Source: Legionella anisa (lineage in GTDB: Bacteria > Pseudomonadota > Gammaproteobacteria > Legionellales > Legionellaceae). Taken from it: a stretch of 64,000 bases of DNA. The notes below the pieces were generated by a model. That model saw only the letters and a program-made list of their open reading frames with translations, had not been told where the DNA came from and ran no database searches. Shown here piece by piece: positions 1 to 9,886 of the stretch (position 1 is its first letter; the number at the start of each line of letters is the position of its first letter). The stretch covers positions 124,001-188,000 of the forward strand of contig NZ_LNXS01000019.1 in assembly GCF_001467525.1 (NCBI RefSeq), written 5' to 3'. A program made the translations under genes and the position numbers.

Positions 1-297
1 AATGGCAACGATACCATGCGAATTCAAGCTACGAATATGACTACCAGCAATACCTGCATATACAGTTCTCACCTCACAACCTGCCATAAGTTCAGCCTCC
101 TGAACAGCACGTTGAATGGAATTCACAGTAGCCTCTATATCAACCACAACACCACGTTTTAAACCACGAGAGGGATGACGACCTATTCCGATAATTTCTA
201 TTGCACCGTCAGAGGTAACTTCTCCAATTAATGCAATTACTTTTGAAGTTCCTATATCCAATCCAGTGATAATATCTTTTTCTATTTTTTTTGCCAT
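1..297 (-). CDS. ftsA: Cell division protein FtsA (N-terminal part)
   Basis: This is the first 99 codons of FtsA; the gene runs off the left edge of the window. FtsA is the actin-like ATPase that tethers FtsZ to the inner membrane and recruits later divisome proteins. The start ATG is at 297, and the reading begins MAKKIEKDIITGLDIGTSKV, which matches the FtsA phosphate-1 ATP-binding loop (GLDIGTSK). It is followed by the GVVVDIEATVNSIQ and AGCEVRTVYAGIAGSHI segments of the 1A/1C region. The ftsQ stop (TAA) shares one base with the ftsA start (TAATG), so the two are probably translationally coupled. Identification is firm; only the length cannot be judged. Confidence 0.95.
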   Translation of the reverse strand, partial: MAKKIEKDIITGLDIGTSKVIALIGEVTSDGAIEIIGIGRHPSRGLKRGVVVDIEATVNSIQRAVQEAELMAGCEVRTVYAGIAGSHIRSLNSHGIVAI

Positions 298-1028
298 TAT
301 CGTTCCGTTTGTTGTTTCCACTGCACCGCCATACCACGTGGATAACGCAGGTCCACGCTAGACAATTGCTCAATTTTTTCTGCAAATACCGCAGGATATG
401 CTTTACAAAAACGCAGCAATCGTTCTTCTAACTCTTTCTTTCCTAAATATATTTTTACACCATTGCCTAAAAACAATACCCAAGATTGGTTTTCTCTTAG
501 ATGCAGTCCAGCAGCGTTTAAACTATATATTGATAATATCTTACTCAATTTTTCGTAAACTTGTAAGACTTCTGCTTGTTGAGATAGTGGTCCTTTTAAT
601 CGTGGTAAGTTTAGACCCTCTGGTACAGCACCCTCATTAAATAACCTGCCGTCCTCAGTCATCAAGGCATTATCCCAAATCGCAACTGGTTTTTTTTCAA
701 CGAGCCTTATTTTTAATGTATCTGGCCAAACACGCTCCACGGTAGCAGTGTCGATCCAGTTCAGCTCATTTAATTCACTCTCCAATGCTCTTACCGATAA
801 AGTAAAAAAGCTATTGCTCAAGTGTTTTGATAATATACCTTCCAATTCTTTATGTGTAACATGTTCATAATTTGCAGCAATTTTGATTGTAGTGACTGGA
901 AACCGCTCCGCATCGGACACATAATAATAGCCTAATCGCCAAGTTAAGAATATGGCGCTTAAACTGAGTACCAATAACCAAGAGATATACCGCAAATTCC
1001 CGGAATCAACATCCCTATTTTTATTCAT
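297..1028 (-). CDS. ftsQ: Cell division protein FtsQ
   Basis: FtsQ is a bitopic divisome protein that bridges FtsA/FtsZ and the FtsB-FtsL-FtsW-FtsI complex. The product has a short cytoplasmic N-terminus, one membrane segment (WLLVLSLSAIFLTW), a POTRA-like domain beginning FPVTTIKIAANYEHVTHKEL, and a beta domain with the WIDTATVERVWPDTLKIRLVEKK region typical of the family. I chose the ATG at 1028 (243 residues, MNKNRD), which falls just after the ddl stop at 1034. A start at 1067 would add 13 residues and overlap ddl by 34 bases. Neither start has a clear Shine-Dalgarno sequence, so the start is uncertain. The gene lies between ddl and ftsA as in most gammaproteobacterial dcw clusters. Confidence 0.92.
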   Translation of the reverse strand: MNKNRDVDSGNLRYISWLLVLSLSAIFLTWRLGYYYVSDAERFPVTTIKIAANYEHVTHKELEGILSKHLSNSFFTLSVRALESELNELNWIDTATVERVWPDTLKIRLVEKKPVAIWDNALMTEDGRLFNEGAVPEGLNLPRLKGPLSQQAEVLQVYEKLSKILSIYSLNAAGLHLRENQSWVLFLGNGVKIYLGKKELEERLLRFCKAYPAVFAEKIEQLSSVDLRYPRGMAVQWKQQTER

Positions 1029-1033
1029 GGCAT

Positions 1034-2128
1034 TCACAGATAATTGGTTACTAAATGTCGCCGGCAATTCTGATGTACCGTCGCAATACGAATCAACTCG
1101 TCCAGCAACTCAGGATAAGTTAAACCACTTGCCTGCCATAGTTTTGGATACATGCTAATCGAAGTAAAACCAGGTAAGGTATTTACCTCATTAAAATAAA
1201 TCGTTTCGGTTTTGTCATTAACAAAAAAGTCAATGCGCGCCATACCCTTACATTTTAATCGGATAAAAATATCTGCGGCTGCCTTTTTTAATTGCTCATA
1301 CAAAGACTGACTTAAAGGAGCGGGTATAATTAGATCTGTTTGTCCACTCTCTAAGTATTTCGCTGAATAAGAATAAAAACCATCAGGATGATTAACACGT
1401 ATTTCACCAGCAATGCTGACTCTTGGAGCTCCTGCAGGTACAGCACTCTCCAATACTGACAATTCAATTTCTCGTCCAGGAATAAATGATTCAATCAAAA
1501 TCTCTTCGTCATAACGTAATGCATCATCAACTGCTACGAGTAATTCAGCCATATTTTTTGCTTTATGTATGCCTACACTGGATCCCATTGCACACGGTTT
1601 AACAAATAAAGGCCAGCCAAATTCTTCTGCAACTTCCTGACAAAAACGTTGTCGTTCAGTTGCTGGGGTATGCCATGAGAAAAGCTTATAGTTCGCTGAT
1701 TTTAAACCATTGACGCAGACGATACGTCTTGCCATATCTTTATCCATTCCAATGGATGACGAAAGTACATCACAACCAACATAAGCAACACCTGATAATT
1801 CAAGCATTCCTTGCAAACATCCATCTTCATATAAAGGGCCGTGGACTACGGGAAAAACCACATCAGCATCAACAGATAAACGTCCATCAATAAATAAGCT
1901 TGGCATAGGTTTGGAGTGTTCTGTGACTACTGGGAGTTTTTCTTTATAAGCGAGTAAATCTTGATATTGATGAAGATGAAATAATCCATCCTTATCCATT
2001 GCTACAGGGATAATGTTATATTGTTTCGCATCCAAATGTGCAAGAACAGAAGCAGCTGAAATTAATGAGATTTCATGTTCTCCTGATTTTCCACCATAAA
2101 GCAGAACTAGATTGAGAAGCTTGGACAT
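1034..2128 (-). CDS. ddl: D-alanine--D-alanine ligase
   Basis: This is an ATP-grasp ligase of 364 residues that joins two D-alanines for the peptidoglycan stem. Visible family features are the N-terminal [17 protein letters not shown] motif, the central [18 protein letters not shown] segment, the ATP-binding [16 protein letters not shown] stretch, and the C-terminal ARIDFFVN...[19 protein letters not shown] metal and substrate site. The ATG at 2128 overlaps the murB stop by one base, which suggests coupling. It belongs to the dcw cluster between murB and ftsQ. Length is normal or slightly long for the family. Confidence 0.96.
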   Translation of the reverse strand: MSKLLNLVLLYGGKSGEHEISLISAASVLAHLDAKQYNIIPVAMDKDGLFHLHQYQDLLAYKEKLPVVTEHSKPMPSLFIDGRLSVDADVVFPVVHGPLYEDGCLQGMLELSGVAYVGCDVLSSSIGMDKDMARRIVCVNGLKSANYKLFSWHTPATERQRFCQEVAEEFGWPLFVKPCAMGSSVGIHKAKNMAELLVAVDDALRYDEEILIESFIPGREIELSVLESAVPAGAPRVSIAGEIRVNHPDGFYSYSAKYLESGQTDLIIPAPLSQSLYEQLKKAAADIFIRLKCKGMARIDFFVNDKTETIYFNEVNTLPGFTSISMYPKLWQASGLTYPELLDELIRIATVHQNCRRHLVTNYL

Positions 2129-3042
2129 TAACGGTCTCCGATTATATGAACTTCGCGCATCAACTCAATTGTTGTCTGCTCACGAACTTTAGTTTGTACC
2201 AAATGTATCAATGCTTCAATATCTGCAGCAGTTGCTGAGCCTTGATGATTGATAATAAAATTAGCATGCTTCTGAGAAACCACTGCACCTCCGATATTGA
2301 ACCCTTTTAATCCACAAGATTCAATTAGCCGAGCTGCAAAACTCCCTGGAGGATTTCGAAACACTGACCCACAATTGTATTCATTAGTTGGTTGTGTATT
2401 TGCCCGATGAGCCAACAAATCTTTTATAGCGTGTAATGAAGTTTCTTTATCACCAGGATTTAATTTAAATGTGGCTGAAATAAACCACTCATCAGGAGGT
2501 CCCGAAACATGTCGATACGCTACTTCATATTCCTCAGGTTTACGAATTCTTATTTCACCGTTTCGAGTCATGGTCTGCAGTTCAACTACAAACTGCCAGG
2601 TTTCACCACCATGACAACCAGCATTCATTCGTAATGCCCCTCCCATGGTCCCTGGGATTCCAGCCCAAAACTCGCCACCAGACAAATTATTGCGCGCACA
2701 AAAACGAGCCATGCTCGCACACGATACCCCAGCTTCGACTTTAACAGTCTGCGTGTCTAAGAGTGCCATTTCTTTTAGACATCCTTGAGTCAGAATCACT
2801 GTTCCTGAAAATCCACCATCGCGAATCAAAGAATTGGAGCCCAATCCTAACCACAGTAAAGGTTCTGTTTCAGGCAGCTGACGAAGAAATAAAGCGAGAT
2901 CAGGGATATTTTTTGGCTTATATAGCTTGGCAGCAGGCCCCCCGACACGCCAGGTTGTATATTCCGCCAAAGGCTCATTATAGAGCAAACTGCCTTGAAG
3001 TTCAGCTTCTACAAGACCACAATCATTCTCTGTTGGACTCAT
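2128..3042 (-). CDS. murB: UDP-N-acetylenolpyruvoylglucosamine reductase MurB
   Basis: MurB is the FAD enzyme that reduces UDP-GlcNAc-enolpyruvate with NADPH to give UDP-MurNAc. At 304 residues this is the shorter type II form. The FAD-binding segments [13 protein letters not shown] and [20 protein letters not shown] are present, as is the catalytic serine region [19 protein letters not shown] and a C-terminal glutamate in MREVHIIG. The gene starts at ATG 3042, seven bases after the murC stop, and its own stop overlaps the ddl start by one base. Confidence 0.96.
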   Translation of the reverse strand: MSPTENDCGLVEAELQGSLLYNEPLAEYTTWRVGGPAAKLYKPKNIPDLALFLRQLPETEPLLWLGLGSNSLIRDGGFSGTVILTQGCLKEMALLDTQTVKVEAGVSCASMARFCARNNLSGGEFWAGIPGTMGGALRMNAGCHGGETWQFVVELQTMTRNGEIRIRKPEEYEVAYRHVSGPPDEWFISATFKLNPGDKETSLHAIKDLLAHRANTQPTNEYNCGSVFRNPPGSFAARLIESCGLKGFNIGGAVVSQKHANFIINHQGSATAADIEALIHLVQTKVREQTTIELMREVHIIGDR

Positions 3043-3049
3043 GTTGCCC

Positions 3050-4459
3050 TCACACTTCTTTCATCAAGTTCACAGCAATTTGACCAATACTCCCAGCACC
3101 TTGCATCAGAATCACATCGCCATCTTTAATCAACTGATTCAGCTTTGCTTTAAGCGATTGCTCATTTACAAGAGTTACTTTTTTATCTTTACCTCTAATT
3201 TTTTGTGCCAGACTCTCACTGGTTATCCCTGGAATTTCGGGTTCCCCTGCAGAATAAATATCAAATAAGAACAATTCATCGGCAAGACTTAACACATCAA
3301 CAAATTGATCTTGCAAGGATTGAGTTCTTGTATACCGATGTGGTTGAAAGACGTGTACAAGACGCTTATTGGGCCAAACATGTCGAAACGCATCGATGGT
3401 TGAGAATATTTCTTGGGGATGATGGCCATAATCATCGACGATAAGAGCCGTACCATGCTCAAATTTTTTCTCGCCTAACATTTGAAAACGACGACCTACT
3501 CCCTGAAATTTTGCTAAGGCACGTATAATCGAAGCATCATCCACACCTAATTGGGTCGCGATCGCAATAGAAGCCAAGGCATTTAGCACATTGTGACGAC
3601 CAGGATACTGAAATTGAATGTTTAATGAGGAATACGGTACGGGGCGTACTACCGTAAATTCACTAATTAGTTCATTTTGCGTCCAATTAGTCGCTCGGTA
3701 ATGAGCCTCCTCAGCAAACCCGTAAGTTAATGTAGGTCGTTCAATAGCCGAGAGGATCTTGCGCACCTCTGGGTCATCAATACATACCACTGCCAACCCA
3801 TAAAAAGGCAAATGGTGTAAAAATTCAAGAAAAGTTGTTCTTAATTTATTAAAATCATTCTCATAGTTATCCATATGATCTGCATCAATATTGGTTACTA
3901 TAGCCATCATAGGTTTTAAGAAGAGAAATGACGCATCACTTTCATCGGCCTCAACAACAAAATATGGAGATTGACCAAGTTGAGCATTAACACCCAGACT
4001 GTTCAATTTTCCACCAATCACAAAACTTGGATCTAACCCACCTTCAGCCAAAAGACTACTTACCAGGCTTGTTGTTGTCGTTTTGCCATGAGTTCCAGCC
4101 ACAGCAATGCCATGACGAAAGCGCATGAGTTCAGCAAGCATCGCTGCTCGTGGAATTACTGGAATCATTTGTTCGCGAGCGGCCATAATTTCGGGATTAT
4201 TCATACCAACTGCTGAAGAACGAACTACAACATCAGCACCTTTTATATGTTCCGCTTTATGCCCCATGTAAACAGGGATTCCTAAAGATTTTAACCTTTG
4301 TACCGTACTGCCTTCACCTAAATCAGAACCTGTAATACGATATCCTTGGTAGTGTAATACTTCAGCAATACCACACATACCTACACCACCAATTCCAACA
4401 AAATGTATTTGTTCTACGCACCCCATCCTTGAAGATATAAATTGTCCTGAATTACCCAC
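3050..4459 (-). CDS. murC: UDP-N-acetylmuramate--L-alanine ligase MurC
   Basis: MurC adds L-alanine to UDP-MurNAc, the first step of stem-peptide assembly. The 469-residue product shows the Rossmann motif VGIGGVGMCGIAEVL, the Mur ligase P-loop GTHGKTTTTSLV, the central domain motif TNIDADHMDNYEND, and the C-terminal HPQEIFSTIDAFR and FQPHRYTRT motifs. The start codon is a GTG at 4459, supported by a strong AGGGGG ribosome-binding site six bases upstream. ftsW ends only ten bases upstream, so murG, which often sits between these genes, is not here. Confidence 0.96.
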   Translation of the reverse strand: MGNSGQFISSRMGCVEQIHFVGIGGVGMCGIAEVLHYQGYRITGSDLGEGSTVQRLKSLGIPVYMGHKAEHIKGADVVVRSSAVGMNNPEIMAAREQMIPVIPRAAMLAELMRFRHGIAVAGTHGKTTTTSLVSSLLAEGGLDPSFVIGGKLNSLGVNAQLGQSPYFVVEADESDASFLFLKPMMAIVTNIDADHMDNYENDFNKLRTTFLEFLHHLPFYGLAVVCIDDPEVRKILSAIERPTLTYGFAEEAHYRATNWTQNELISEFTVVRPVPYSSLNIQFQYPGRHNVLNALASIAIATQLGVDDASIIRALAKFQGVGRRFQMLGEKKFEHGTALIVDDYGHHPQEIFSTIDAFRHVWPNKRLVHVFQPHRYTRTQSLQDQFVDVLSLADELFLFDIYSAGEPEIPGITSESLAQKIRGKDKKVTLVNEQSLKAKLNQLIKDGDVILMQGAGSIGQIAVNLMKEV

Positions 4460-4469
4460 AAATTCCCCC

Positions 4470-5645
4470 TTATGCTGACAGAGACCCTAATCCCAGAGCC
4501 TGCCAACGATTTTCATGATCAATGCGCAATAATAACGCAATTACAACACAATTGATAACCATACTTGCGCCACCATAGCTCATTAAAGGTAAAGTTAATC
4601 CTTTTGTCGGTAATAGACCCGAGTTAACCCCCATGTTTATAGCAGCTTGTAACCCCAACCAAAATGTTAAACCGTAAGCAGTATATGAAGCAAATAACCT
4701 CTCCTGTATATAAGCATTATACGCAATAATCAAACCTCTAATAACCAATATAGTGTATAGAGTCATGACCATTAAAATACCTACGAGTCCTAACTCCTCG
4801 GCCAATACAGCAAATAAAAAGTCAGTATGGGCTTCCGGTAAATAAAGCAATTTCTGAATACTTTCTCCCAAACCTGATCCGAACCACCCTCCTCGACCAA
4901 ATGCAATCAAGGATTGGGTCAACTGATATCCACTGTTATACTGATCAGCCCAAGGATCTAAAAATGCAGTCAAGCGGGCAACTCGATAAGGAGACGAAAC
5001 CGCCAAAAATGCCAGTGCGCCCATGACTACAATCATTAATCCTATATAATAGCGTAATTTTACACCAGCTAAAAACAGCATAGCCATAACTGTACCTGAA
5101 ATCACTACCGTAGCCCCAAAATCTGGCTCAAGTAATAATAAAAAAGATACCACTCCTAAAATAACCATTGGCTTAATAAAGCCAAAAATACTATTACTGA
5201 CAGCTTTTTGTTGACGTACTAAATAACCTGAAAGATAAAAAATCATCGTGAGCTTGGCTAGCTCGGATACTTGGATACCTATTGGCCCAAAAGCTAACCA
5301 TCGTCGACTTCCGTTGACTGCTCGACCTATTCCAGGAATTAATACAATAAGCAACATCAATACACAAATTAGTAACATCGGCATGCTGATGCGCTGCCAA
5401 ATACTGCTATCCATCCTAATTACAATAAGGGCAATCATTAAACCAGCAAATAAATAACATGCTTGACGAATTAAAAAATGAAACGGTTGATGAAAGTATT
5501 TGGTAGAGATCATGACTGAACTCGAAGCCACCATCATTAGCCCAATAATGAGCAAACCGATGACCACTCCAATTAACCATTTATCATAAAGTGAAATAGG
5601 TCTGCTGACCGGTTTGCCTCTTTGATTCACATGTCTTGGACGCAT
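4470..5645 (-). CDS. ftsW: Peptidoglycan glycosyltransferase FtsW
   Basis: FtsW is the septal SEDS-family peptidoglycan polymerase that works with the transpeptidase FtsI. The product is 391 residues with about ten hydrophobic segments. It carries the SEDS signatures GSRRWLAFGPIGIQVSELAK (with the catalytic Asp region later), EPDFGATVVI, the PYRVARLTAFLDPWADQYNSGYQ loop and the GLLPTKGLTLPLMSYGGAS motif. The ATG at 5645 follows the murD stop by three bases. Position in the cluster argues for FtsW rather than the related RodA. Confidence 0.95.
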   Translation of the reverse strand: MRPRHVNQRGKPVSRPISLYDKWLIGVVIGLLIIGLMMVASSSVMISTKYFHQPFHFLIRQACYLFAGLMIALIVIRMDSSIWQRISMPMLLICVLMLLIVLIPGIGRAVNGSRRWLAFGPIGIQVSELAKLTMIFYLSGYLVRQQKAVSNSIFGFIKPMVILGVVSFLLLLEPDFGATVVISGTVMAMLFLAGVKLRYYIGLMIVVMGALAFLAVSSPYRVARLTAFLDPWADQYNSGYQLTQSLIAFGRGGWFGSGLGESIQKLLYLPEAHTDFLFAVLAEELGLVGILMVMTLYTILVIRGLIIAYNAYIQERLFASYTAYGLTFWLGLQAAINMGVNSGLLPTKGLTLPLMSYGGASMVINCVVIALLLRIDHENRWQALGLGSLSA

Positions 5646-5648
5646 CGA

Positions 5649-6980
5649 TTACAATCCATTCACTAATGAAGCAAACGATTCGCCACGGTGATTAAAATCA
5701 CGGAACATATCCAAACTGGCACATGCTGGAGACAATAAAACAACATCACCTGGTTTTGCCTGTGACTTCGCTATAACTACGGCATTATCCAATGAGGAAG
5801 CACGCGCTATGGGCACTACATTAGCTAGTGCGGCTTCTATCTTATCGGCATCTTCACCAATTAAAATAATGGATCGTACATAATCAGCTATAGGCTGCGC
5901 CAATTCACTAAAATCAGCCCCTTTTCCTTGCCCACCTGCAATAAGTACAATTTTTCCTTGCATAGAACCTCCTATTCCATTAATTGCAGAAATCGTTGCA
6001 CCAATATTCGTCCCTTTTGAATCATTAATCCAATCAACACCATCAAGAGTTCGTACCCATTGACAACGATGCGGTAAACCCGTGAATGAAGTCAATACAC
6101 TTACAATATTTTGTTGTGAAATACCTGCAGCATCAGCTAAAGCGGAAGCAGCAAGAGCATTAAGCCAATTATGAACTCCTTTAATCAATACAGACTCAAC
6201 GGGCAAAATGCAAGTATTTCCCTTCGCCAAATATATTTTATCGTTTTGAGTGATCAATCCCCAATCATTTTTTTCCGGGGCTTCAATACCAAAAGAAATA
6301 CGATTAACCTCTGCAGTTGGCGCAGTATAAAAATCATCGCGATTAAATAAGGCAATCTGTGCTTTATCATATATTCGTTGTTTGGCTTGGATATAAGCCT
6401 CCATAGTATGATGCCTGTCCAAATGGTCGGGAGTCACATTGAGAATGGTCGCAGCAATTGGAGTTAATGAAGAGGTTAAATCCAATTGAAAACTGGATAA
6501 CTCCAAAACCCATAAATCATACTGATGCTCATCATGAAGCATATCGAGAACGGGTGTTCCTATATTGCCAGCCACAGCAACTTTATATCCTGCTGCCTTC
6601 GCCATTTCTCCTACTAAGGTAGTAACTGTTGATTTTCCATTGGTTCCTGTAATTGCGATCACTGGGGCGTGAATCTCACGGGCCAAACATTCTATATCTC
6701 CATACACAGCAATGCCCATTTGCATGGCCTTTTTTAAAAAAGGGGTATCCAAAGGTAAGCCTGGACTTGCAATGATATCTGACAATTGGCCTATTATTTC
6801 ATCAGGAATGTGCTGGGTATAAACACGAACATTCGGAAATTCTTTTGTAAATTCGGTGACACTCTGAGCCTGTGCGCGTGTATCAAAAGCAATAAAGGGC
6901 TTATTTTTACTCTGTAAATATCGTGCTACCGATATCCCAGTTTTACCCAAACCTGCAACTAAATACAAAGGAGGATTCAT
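5649..6980 (-). CDS. murD: UDP-N-acetylmuramoylalanine--D-glutamate ligase MurD
   Basis: MurD adds D-glutamate to UDP-MurNAc-L-Ala. The 443-residue product begins with a Rossmann-like GLGKTGISVARYL motif, followed by the ATP-binding P-loop GTNGKSTVTTLV, the ELSSFQLD motif, the NVTPDHLDRH motif of the central domain and the C-terminal NDSKGTNIGA and LLSPACASLDMFRDFNHRG motifs that define MurD. It starts at ATG 6980, twelve bases after the mraY stop. Confidence 0.96.
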   Translation of the reverse strand: MNPPLYLVAGLGKTGISVARYLQSKNKPFIAFDTRAQAQSVTEFTKEFPNVRVYTQHIPDEIIGQLSDIIASPGLPLDTPFLKKAMQMGIAVYGDIECLAREIHAPVIAITGTNGKSTVTTLVGEMAKAAGYKVAVAGNIGTPVLDMLHDEHQYDLWVLELSSFQLDLTSSLTPIAATILNVTPDHLDRHHTMEAYIQAKQRIYDKAQIALFNRDDFYTAPTAEVNRISFGIEAPEKNDWGLITQNDKIYLAKGNTCILPVESVLIKGVHNWLNALAASALADAAGISQQNIVSVLTSFTGLPHRCQWVRTLDGVDWINDSKGTNIGATISAINGIGGSMQGKIVLIAGGQGKGADFSELAQPIADYVRSIILIGEDADKIEAALANVVPIARASSLDNAVVIAKSQAKPGDVVLLSPACASLDMFRDFNHRGESFASLVNGL

Positions 6981-6992
6981 GAGTGCACCTTT

Positions 6993-8078
6993 TTATCGAA
7001 GTTTTAAAGTCGCTAATCCACATAATACAAAGACAACAGTAATAATCCAGAATCTGACAATTATTTTAGGTTCTGACCATCCTTTTAATTCGAAATGGTG
7101 ATGTAAGGGCGCCATTCGGAATAGGCGTTTACCATGAGTATATTTAAAATAACCTACCTGCAAAATAACTGAGATTGTCTCAATAACGAATAAACCACCC
7201 ATCATTAATAAAACCAATTCCTCTCTGATAACCACAGCGACTATACCTAAAGCGGCCCCTAAAGCTAACGACCCTACATCGCCCATAAACAATTGTGCAG
7301 GATAGCTATTGTACCAAAGAAAGCCAAGTCCCGCGCCAACAATGGAAGAGCAAAAGATCGTTAACTCCCCTGTATTAGGAACATAAGGTATACCCAGATA
7401 AGGTGCATAGACTGCATTGCTGGAGGCATAAGCAAAAATCCCTAAGGCACCAGCAACCATAACAATGGGCATAATGGCCAAGCCATCTAATCCATCTGTC
7501 AAATTCACTGCATTGGAACTTCCAACAATTACAAAATAACCTAAAATAGGAAATAAAATACCTAAGCCTATAGTCAGGGATTTAAAAAAAGGTACAGTCA
7601 ACTGGGTGTGGACAGGTAAGGTAGCATGCATATATAAATAAATTACAGCAATAAGGGCAATAACTGATTGCCAAAAATATTTCCACCGGGCCGGCAATCC
7701 TTTACTGTTTTTTAATACCAGTTTGCGGTAATCATCAACCCAACCCACTACCCCATTCGCGAGAGTAACCAAAAGAACAAGCCATAAACTGGACTGTTGT
7801 AAATCACCCCAAAGCAGACAACTCACAGTGATTGCCAACAAGATTAAAACCCCTCCCATAGTTGGGGTTCCTGCTTTGGATAAATGTGTTTGCGGACCGT
7901 CATCTCGTACCATCTGGCCAATCTGCAAACCGCGCAACCAGCGAATCATCACCGGACCACACAGTAACCCTACTATAAGTGCGGTCAATGAAGCCAAAAT
8001 GGATCTGAAAGTTAGATATTGAAAAACTCTTAACGCATGATATTGCCCTTGAAATAGCTGCGTTAGCCAGTAGAGCAT
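6993..8078 (-). CDS. mraY: Phospho-N-acetylmuramoyl-pentapeptide-transferase MraY
   Basis: MraY transfers phospho-MurNAc-pentapeptide onto undecaprenyl phosphate, giving lipid I at the inner membrane. The 361-residue product has about ten hydrophobic segments and the signature motifs [16 protein letters not shown] (catalytic Asp pair), [13 protein letters not shown], and [15 protein letters not shown] near the C-terminus. A 327-base gap, occupied partly by a dispersed repeat, separates it from murF upstream, so it may have its own promoter or depend on read-through. Confidence 0.97.
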   Translation of the reverse strand: MLYWLTQLFQGQYHALRVFQYLTFRSILASLTALIVGLLCGPVMIRWLRGLQIGQMVRDDGPQTHLSKAGTPTMGGVLILLAITVSCLLWGDLQQSSLWLVLLVTLANGVVGWVDDYRKLVLKNSKGLPARWKYFWQSVIALIAVIYLYMHATLPVHTQLTVPFFKSLTIGLGILFPILGYFVIVGSSNAVNLTDGLDGLAIMPIVMVAGALGIFAYASSNAVYAPYLGIPYVPNTGELTIFCSSIVGAGLGFLWYNSYPAQLFMGDVGSLALGAALGIVAVVIREELVLLMMGGLFVIETISVILQVGYFKYTHGKRLFRMAPLHHHFELKGWSEPKIIVRFWIITVVFVLCGLATLKLR

Positions 8079-8215
8079 AATTGTTCCTCTTGTTTACCCC
8101 AACTTATGGGTTTGTTTTAAATAATGCCCAACGGGATAATGGGCCAAAAAAGCGGCCAAGCATACCATAAATCAACACACCATTCAGCATCATACAAAAA
8201 AATTCTTTTGGCCTT

Positions 8216-8358
8216 AGGGTCTGTTTGCAATTCGCTATCTTGAGCCAAAATGCTTCGATTTTAGAGCACCGAAACGGAGCATACACGAAGTATGTGAGTA
8301 TCGGAGCGCAGAAAATCGAAGCATTTTGGCCAAGAAAGTAGAATTGTAAATAGGCCCT
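8216..8358. repeat. Dispersed element with nested inverted repeats, murF-mraY gap
   Basis: This 143-base element has two nested inverted repeats. The outer arms are AGGGTCTGTTTGCAATTC and its imperfect complement ending AATAGGCCCT. The inner arms are a perfect 19-base pair (GCCAAAATGCTTCGATTTT at 8244-8262 and its complement at 8312-8330). The rest of the 327-base gap (8079-8405) shows no convincing gene. A 98-codon open frame here lacks a ribosome-binding site and simply reads through the repeat. It resembles a non-autonomous MITE-type element, and its central GAGCACCGAAACGGAGCA part is loosely similar to the elements at 35890 and 56214. Confidence 0.7.
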
Positions 8359-8405
8359 TCGATTATGGTTGCCACATAGGTCAGACACACTGGACTCCAT
8401 TCAGT

Positions 8406-9731
8406 CTACATCAGTTGGTGTACAATTTTTTCCATGGCACTGGATCGAGATCCTTTTACCAAAACAACCGTACTCGGGGATAACTTTTCCACCAGGTTTT
8501 GCACCAGTTGTTCTTGATTAGTAAAATGCTCGCCACCAATACCAAATGACTCGGAAGCCAATTTGCTATTGGAACCACAGCTAAGTAATTGATTGATCCC
8601 CAAGCGACGTGCTGCAAATCCAACTTCCTGATGGTGCTGAGTTGCCCAAATACCCAACTCACCCATGTCCCCAAAAACAAAGATCTTTTTCCCAGGGTAT
8701 TCTGCCAATACTTCTAAAGCAGCTAAAACGGAACGTAAATTTGCATTGTAAGTATCATCGATCACAATCGATTTATTTTTTCCTTCAAGAATGGTTAAAC
8801 GTCCTTTTACTCCACCAAAGCAATTTAGTCCCTGTTGAATTTCTTTTACAGAAATGCCTACAGCATGGCAACATGCTGCAGCAGCCAAGGCATTACGAAC
8901 ATTATGTAAACCAGGAACTTTTAAATGGATATCCGCTTGTCCGTTAGGTACGATTAAAGAAAACTGACCACAGCCATTCGCATCCAGCACCACCTCTTGG
9001 GCATAAATATCCGCAACGTGATCTAAAGAAAAGCGAAGGACCTTTTTTTCAATCAACAGCTCATCCCAGAAATGGGCATAAGCATCATCATCATTGACTA
9101 CTGCAACACCAGCAAGAGATAAACCTTGATGTATTTCTCCTTTGGCACGAGCGACACCATCTATAGAACCAAAACCTTCAACATGTGCTGGAGCAATGTT
9201 ATTAATTAAGGTCACATCAGGATGGACCACTGCAACAGTATGCGCGATTTCGCCTGGATGATTTGCTCCTAACTCAAAAACTGCATAACGATGTTTGCTA
9301 TTCAATTGTAAAATGCTTAATGGAGCACCAATATGATTATTTAAATTTCCTTTGGTCGCATGGGAAGGAGCCGGTAAAATAGCAGCAATCATTTCTTTGG
9401 TTGTGGTTTTTCCATTGGATCCGGTTAACGCGATGACAGGACAATGTATATTTTGTCGATGCGCAGCTGCTATTTTGGCCAATGCTTGTATCGGATCCGG
9501 AACAACAAATTGTGGTATATGTATTCCATCTACAGCATGATTCACTATTGCAGCTACTGCACCCCGCGCTTCAGCTTCCTTAATAAAATCATGCCCATCA
9601 AAGCGTTCGCCGCGTATGGCAATAAACAAACTACCTGGTTTTAGTTCGCGGCTATCAATACAAATACCAGTAAGTTCAGCATTGATCTGACATGATTGGG
9701 CAAGTAATGCAGCAACAGTATTTAGGTTCAT
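8406..9731 (-). CDS. murF: UDP-N-acetylmuramoyl-tripeptide--D-alanyl-D-alanine ligase MurF
   Basis: MurF attaches D-Ala-D-Ala to the UDP-MurNAc tripeptide. The 441-residue product has the N-terminal GICIDSRELKPGSLFIA uridine-binding region, the P-loop TGSNGKTTTKEM, the ELGANHPGEI and NNIAPAHVEGFGS motifs, and the C-terminal IDDTYNANLRS and FGDMGELG motifs specific to MurF. It is the first gene of the cell-wall cluster in this window. murE and ftsI, which commonly precede it, are not found; zipA and smc lie upstream instead. Confidence 0.96.
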   Translation of the reverse strand: MNLNTVAALLAQSCQINAELTGICIDSRELKPGSLFIAIRGERFDGHDFIKEAEARGAVAAIVNHAVDGIHIPQFVVPDPIQALAKIAAAHRQNIHCPVIALTGSNGKTTTKEMIAAILPAPSHATKGNLNNHIGAPLSILQLNSKHRYAVFELGANHPGEIAHTVAVVHPDVTLINNIAPAHVEGFGSIDGVARAKGEIHQGLSLAGVAVVNDDDAYAHFWDELLIEKKVLRFSLDHVADIYAQEVVLDANGCGQFSLIVPNGQADIHLKVPGLHNVRNALAAAACCHAVGISVKEIQQGLNCFGGVKGRLTILEGKNKSIVIDDTYNANLRSVLAALEVLAEYPGKKIFVFGDMGELGIWATQHHQEVGFAARRLGINQLLSCGSNSKLASESFGIGGEHFTNQEQLVQNLVEKLSPSTVVLVKGSRSSAMEKIVHQLM

Positions 9732-9835
9732 AGTATTAAGACATGGCCAAAAGTCTAGTGTACTAACACTTGAGCATAGAGTTCAAGAGGGTGGCGCAGT
9801 AAAAGCACTTTAAGAAGCGCAGAATGACAAAAAGC

Positions 9836-9874
9836 TGTAGCCTGGGTGAAGGCGAAGCCGTAACACAGGCTACA
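9836..9874. repeat. TGTAGCCTGGGTG-type hairpin repeat
   Basis: Arms TGTAGCCTG (9836-9844) and CAGGCTACA (9866-9874) enclose a second short inverted repeat (GGCGAAGCC). A related hairpin starting with the same TGTAGCCTGGGTG word occurs at 38185-38239. It lies 12 bases beyond the zipA stop and about 100 bases upstream of murF, so it could act as a transcription stop for zipA. There is no T tract beside it. Confidence 0.6.
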
Positions 9875-9886
9875 TTATATGCGGAT

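Noticed and set aside
8104..8400. 98-codon open frame on the minus strand between murF and mraY
   Set aside because: It reads straight through an inverted-repeat element, has no ribosome-binding site and has no recognisable protein features.
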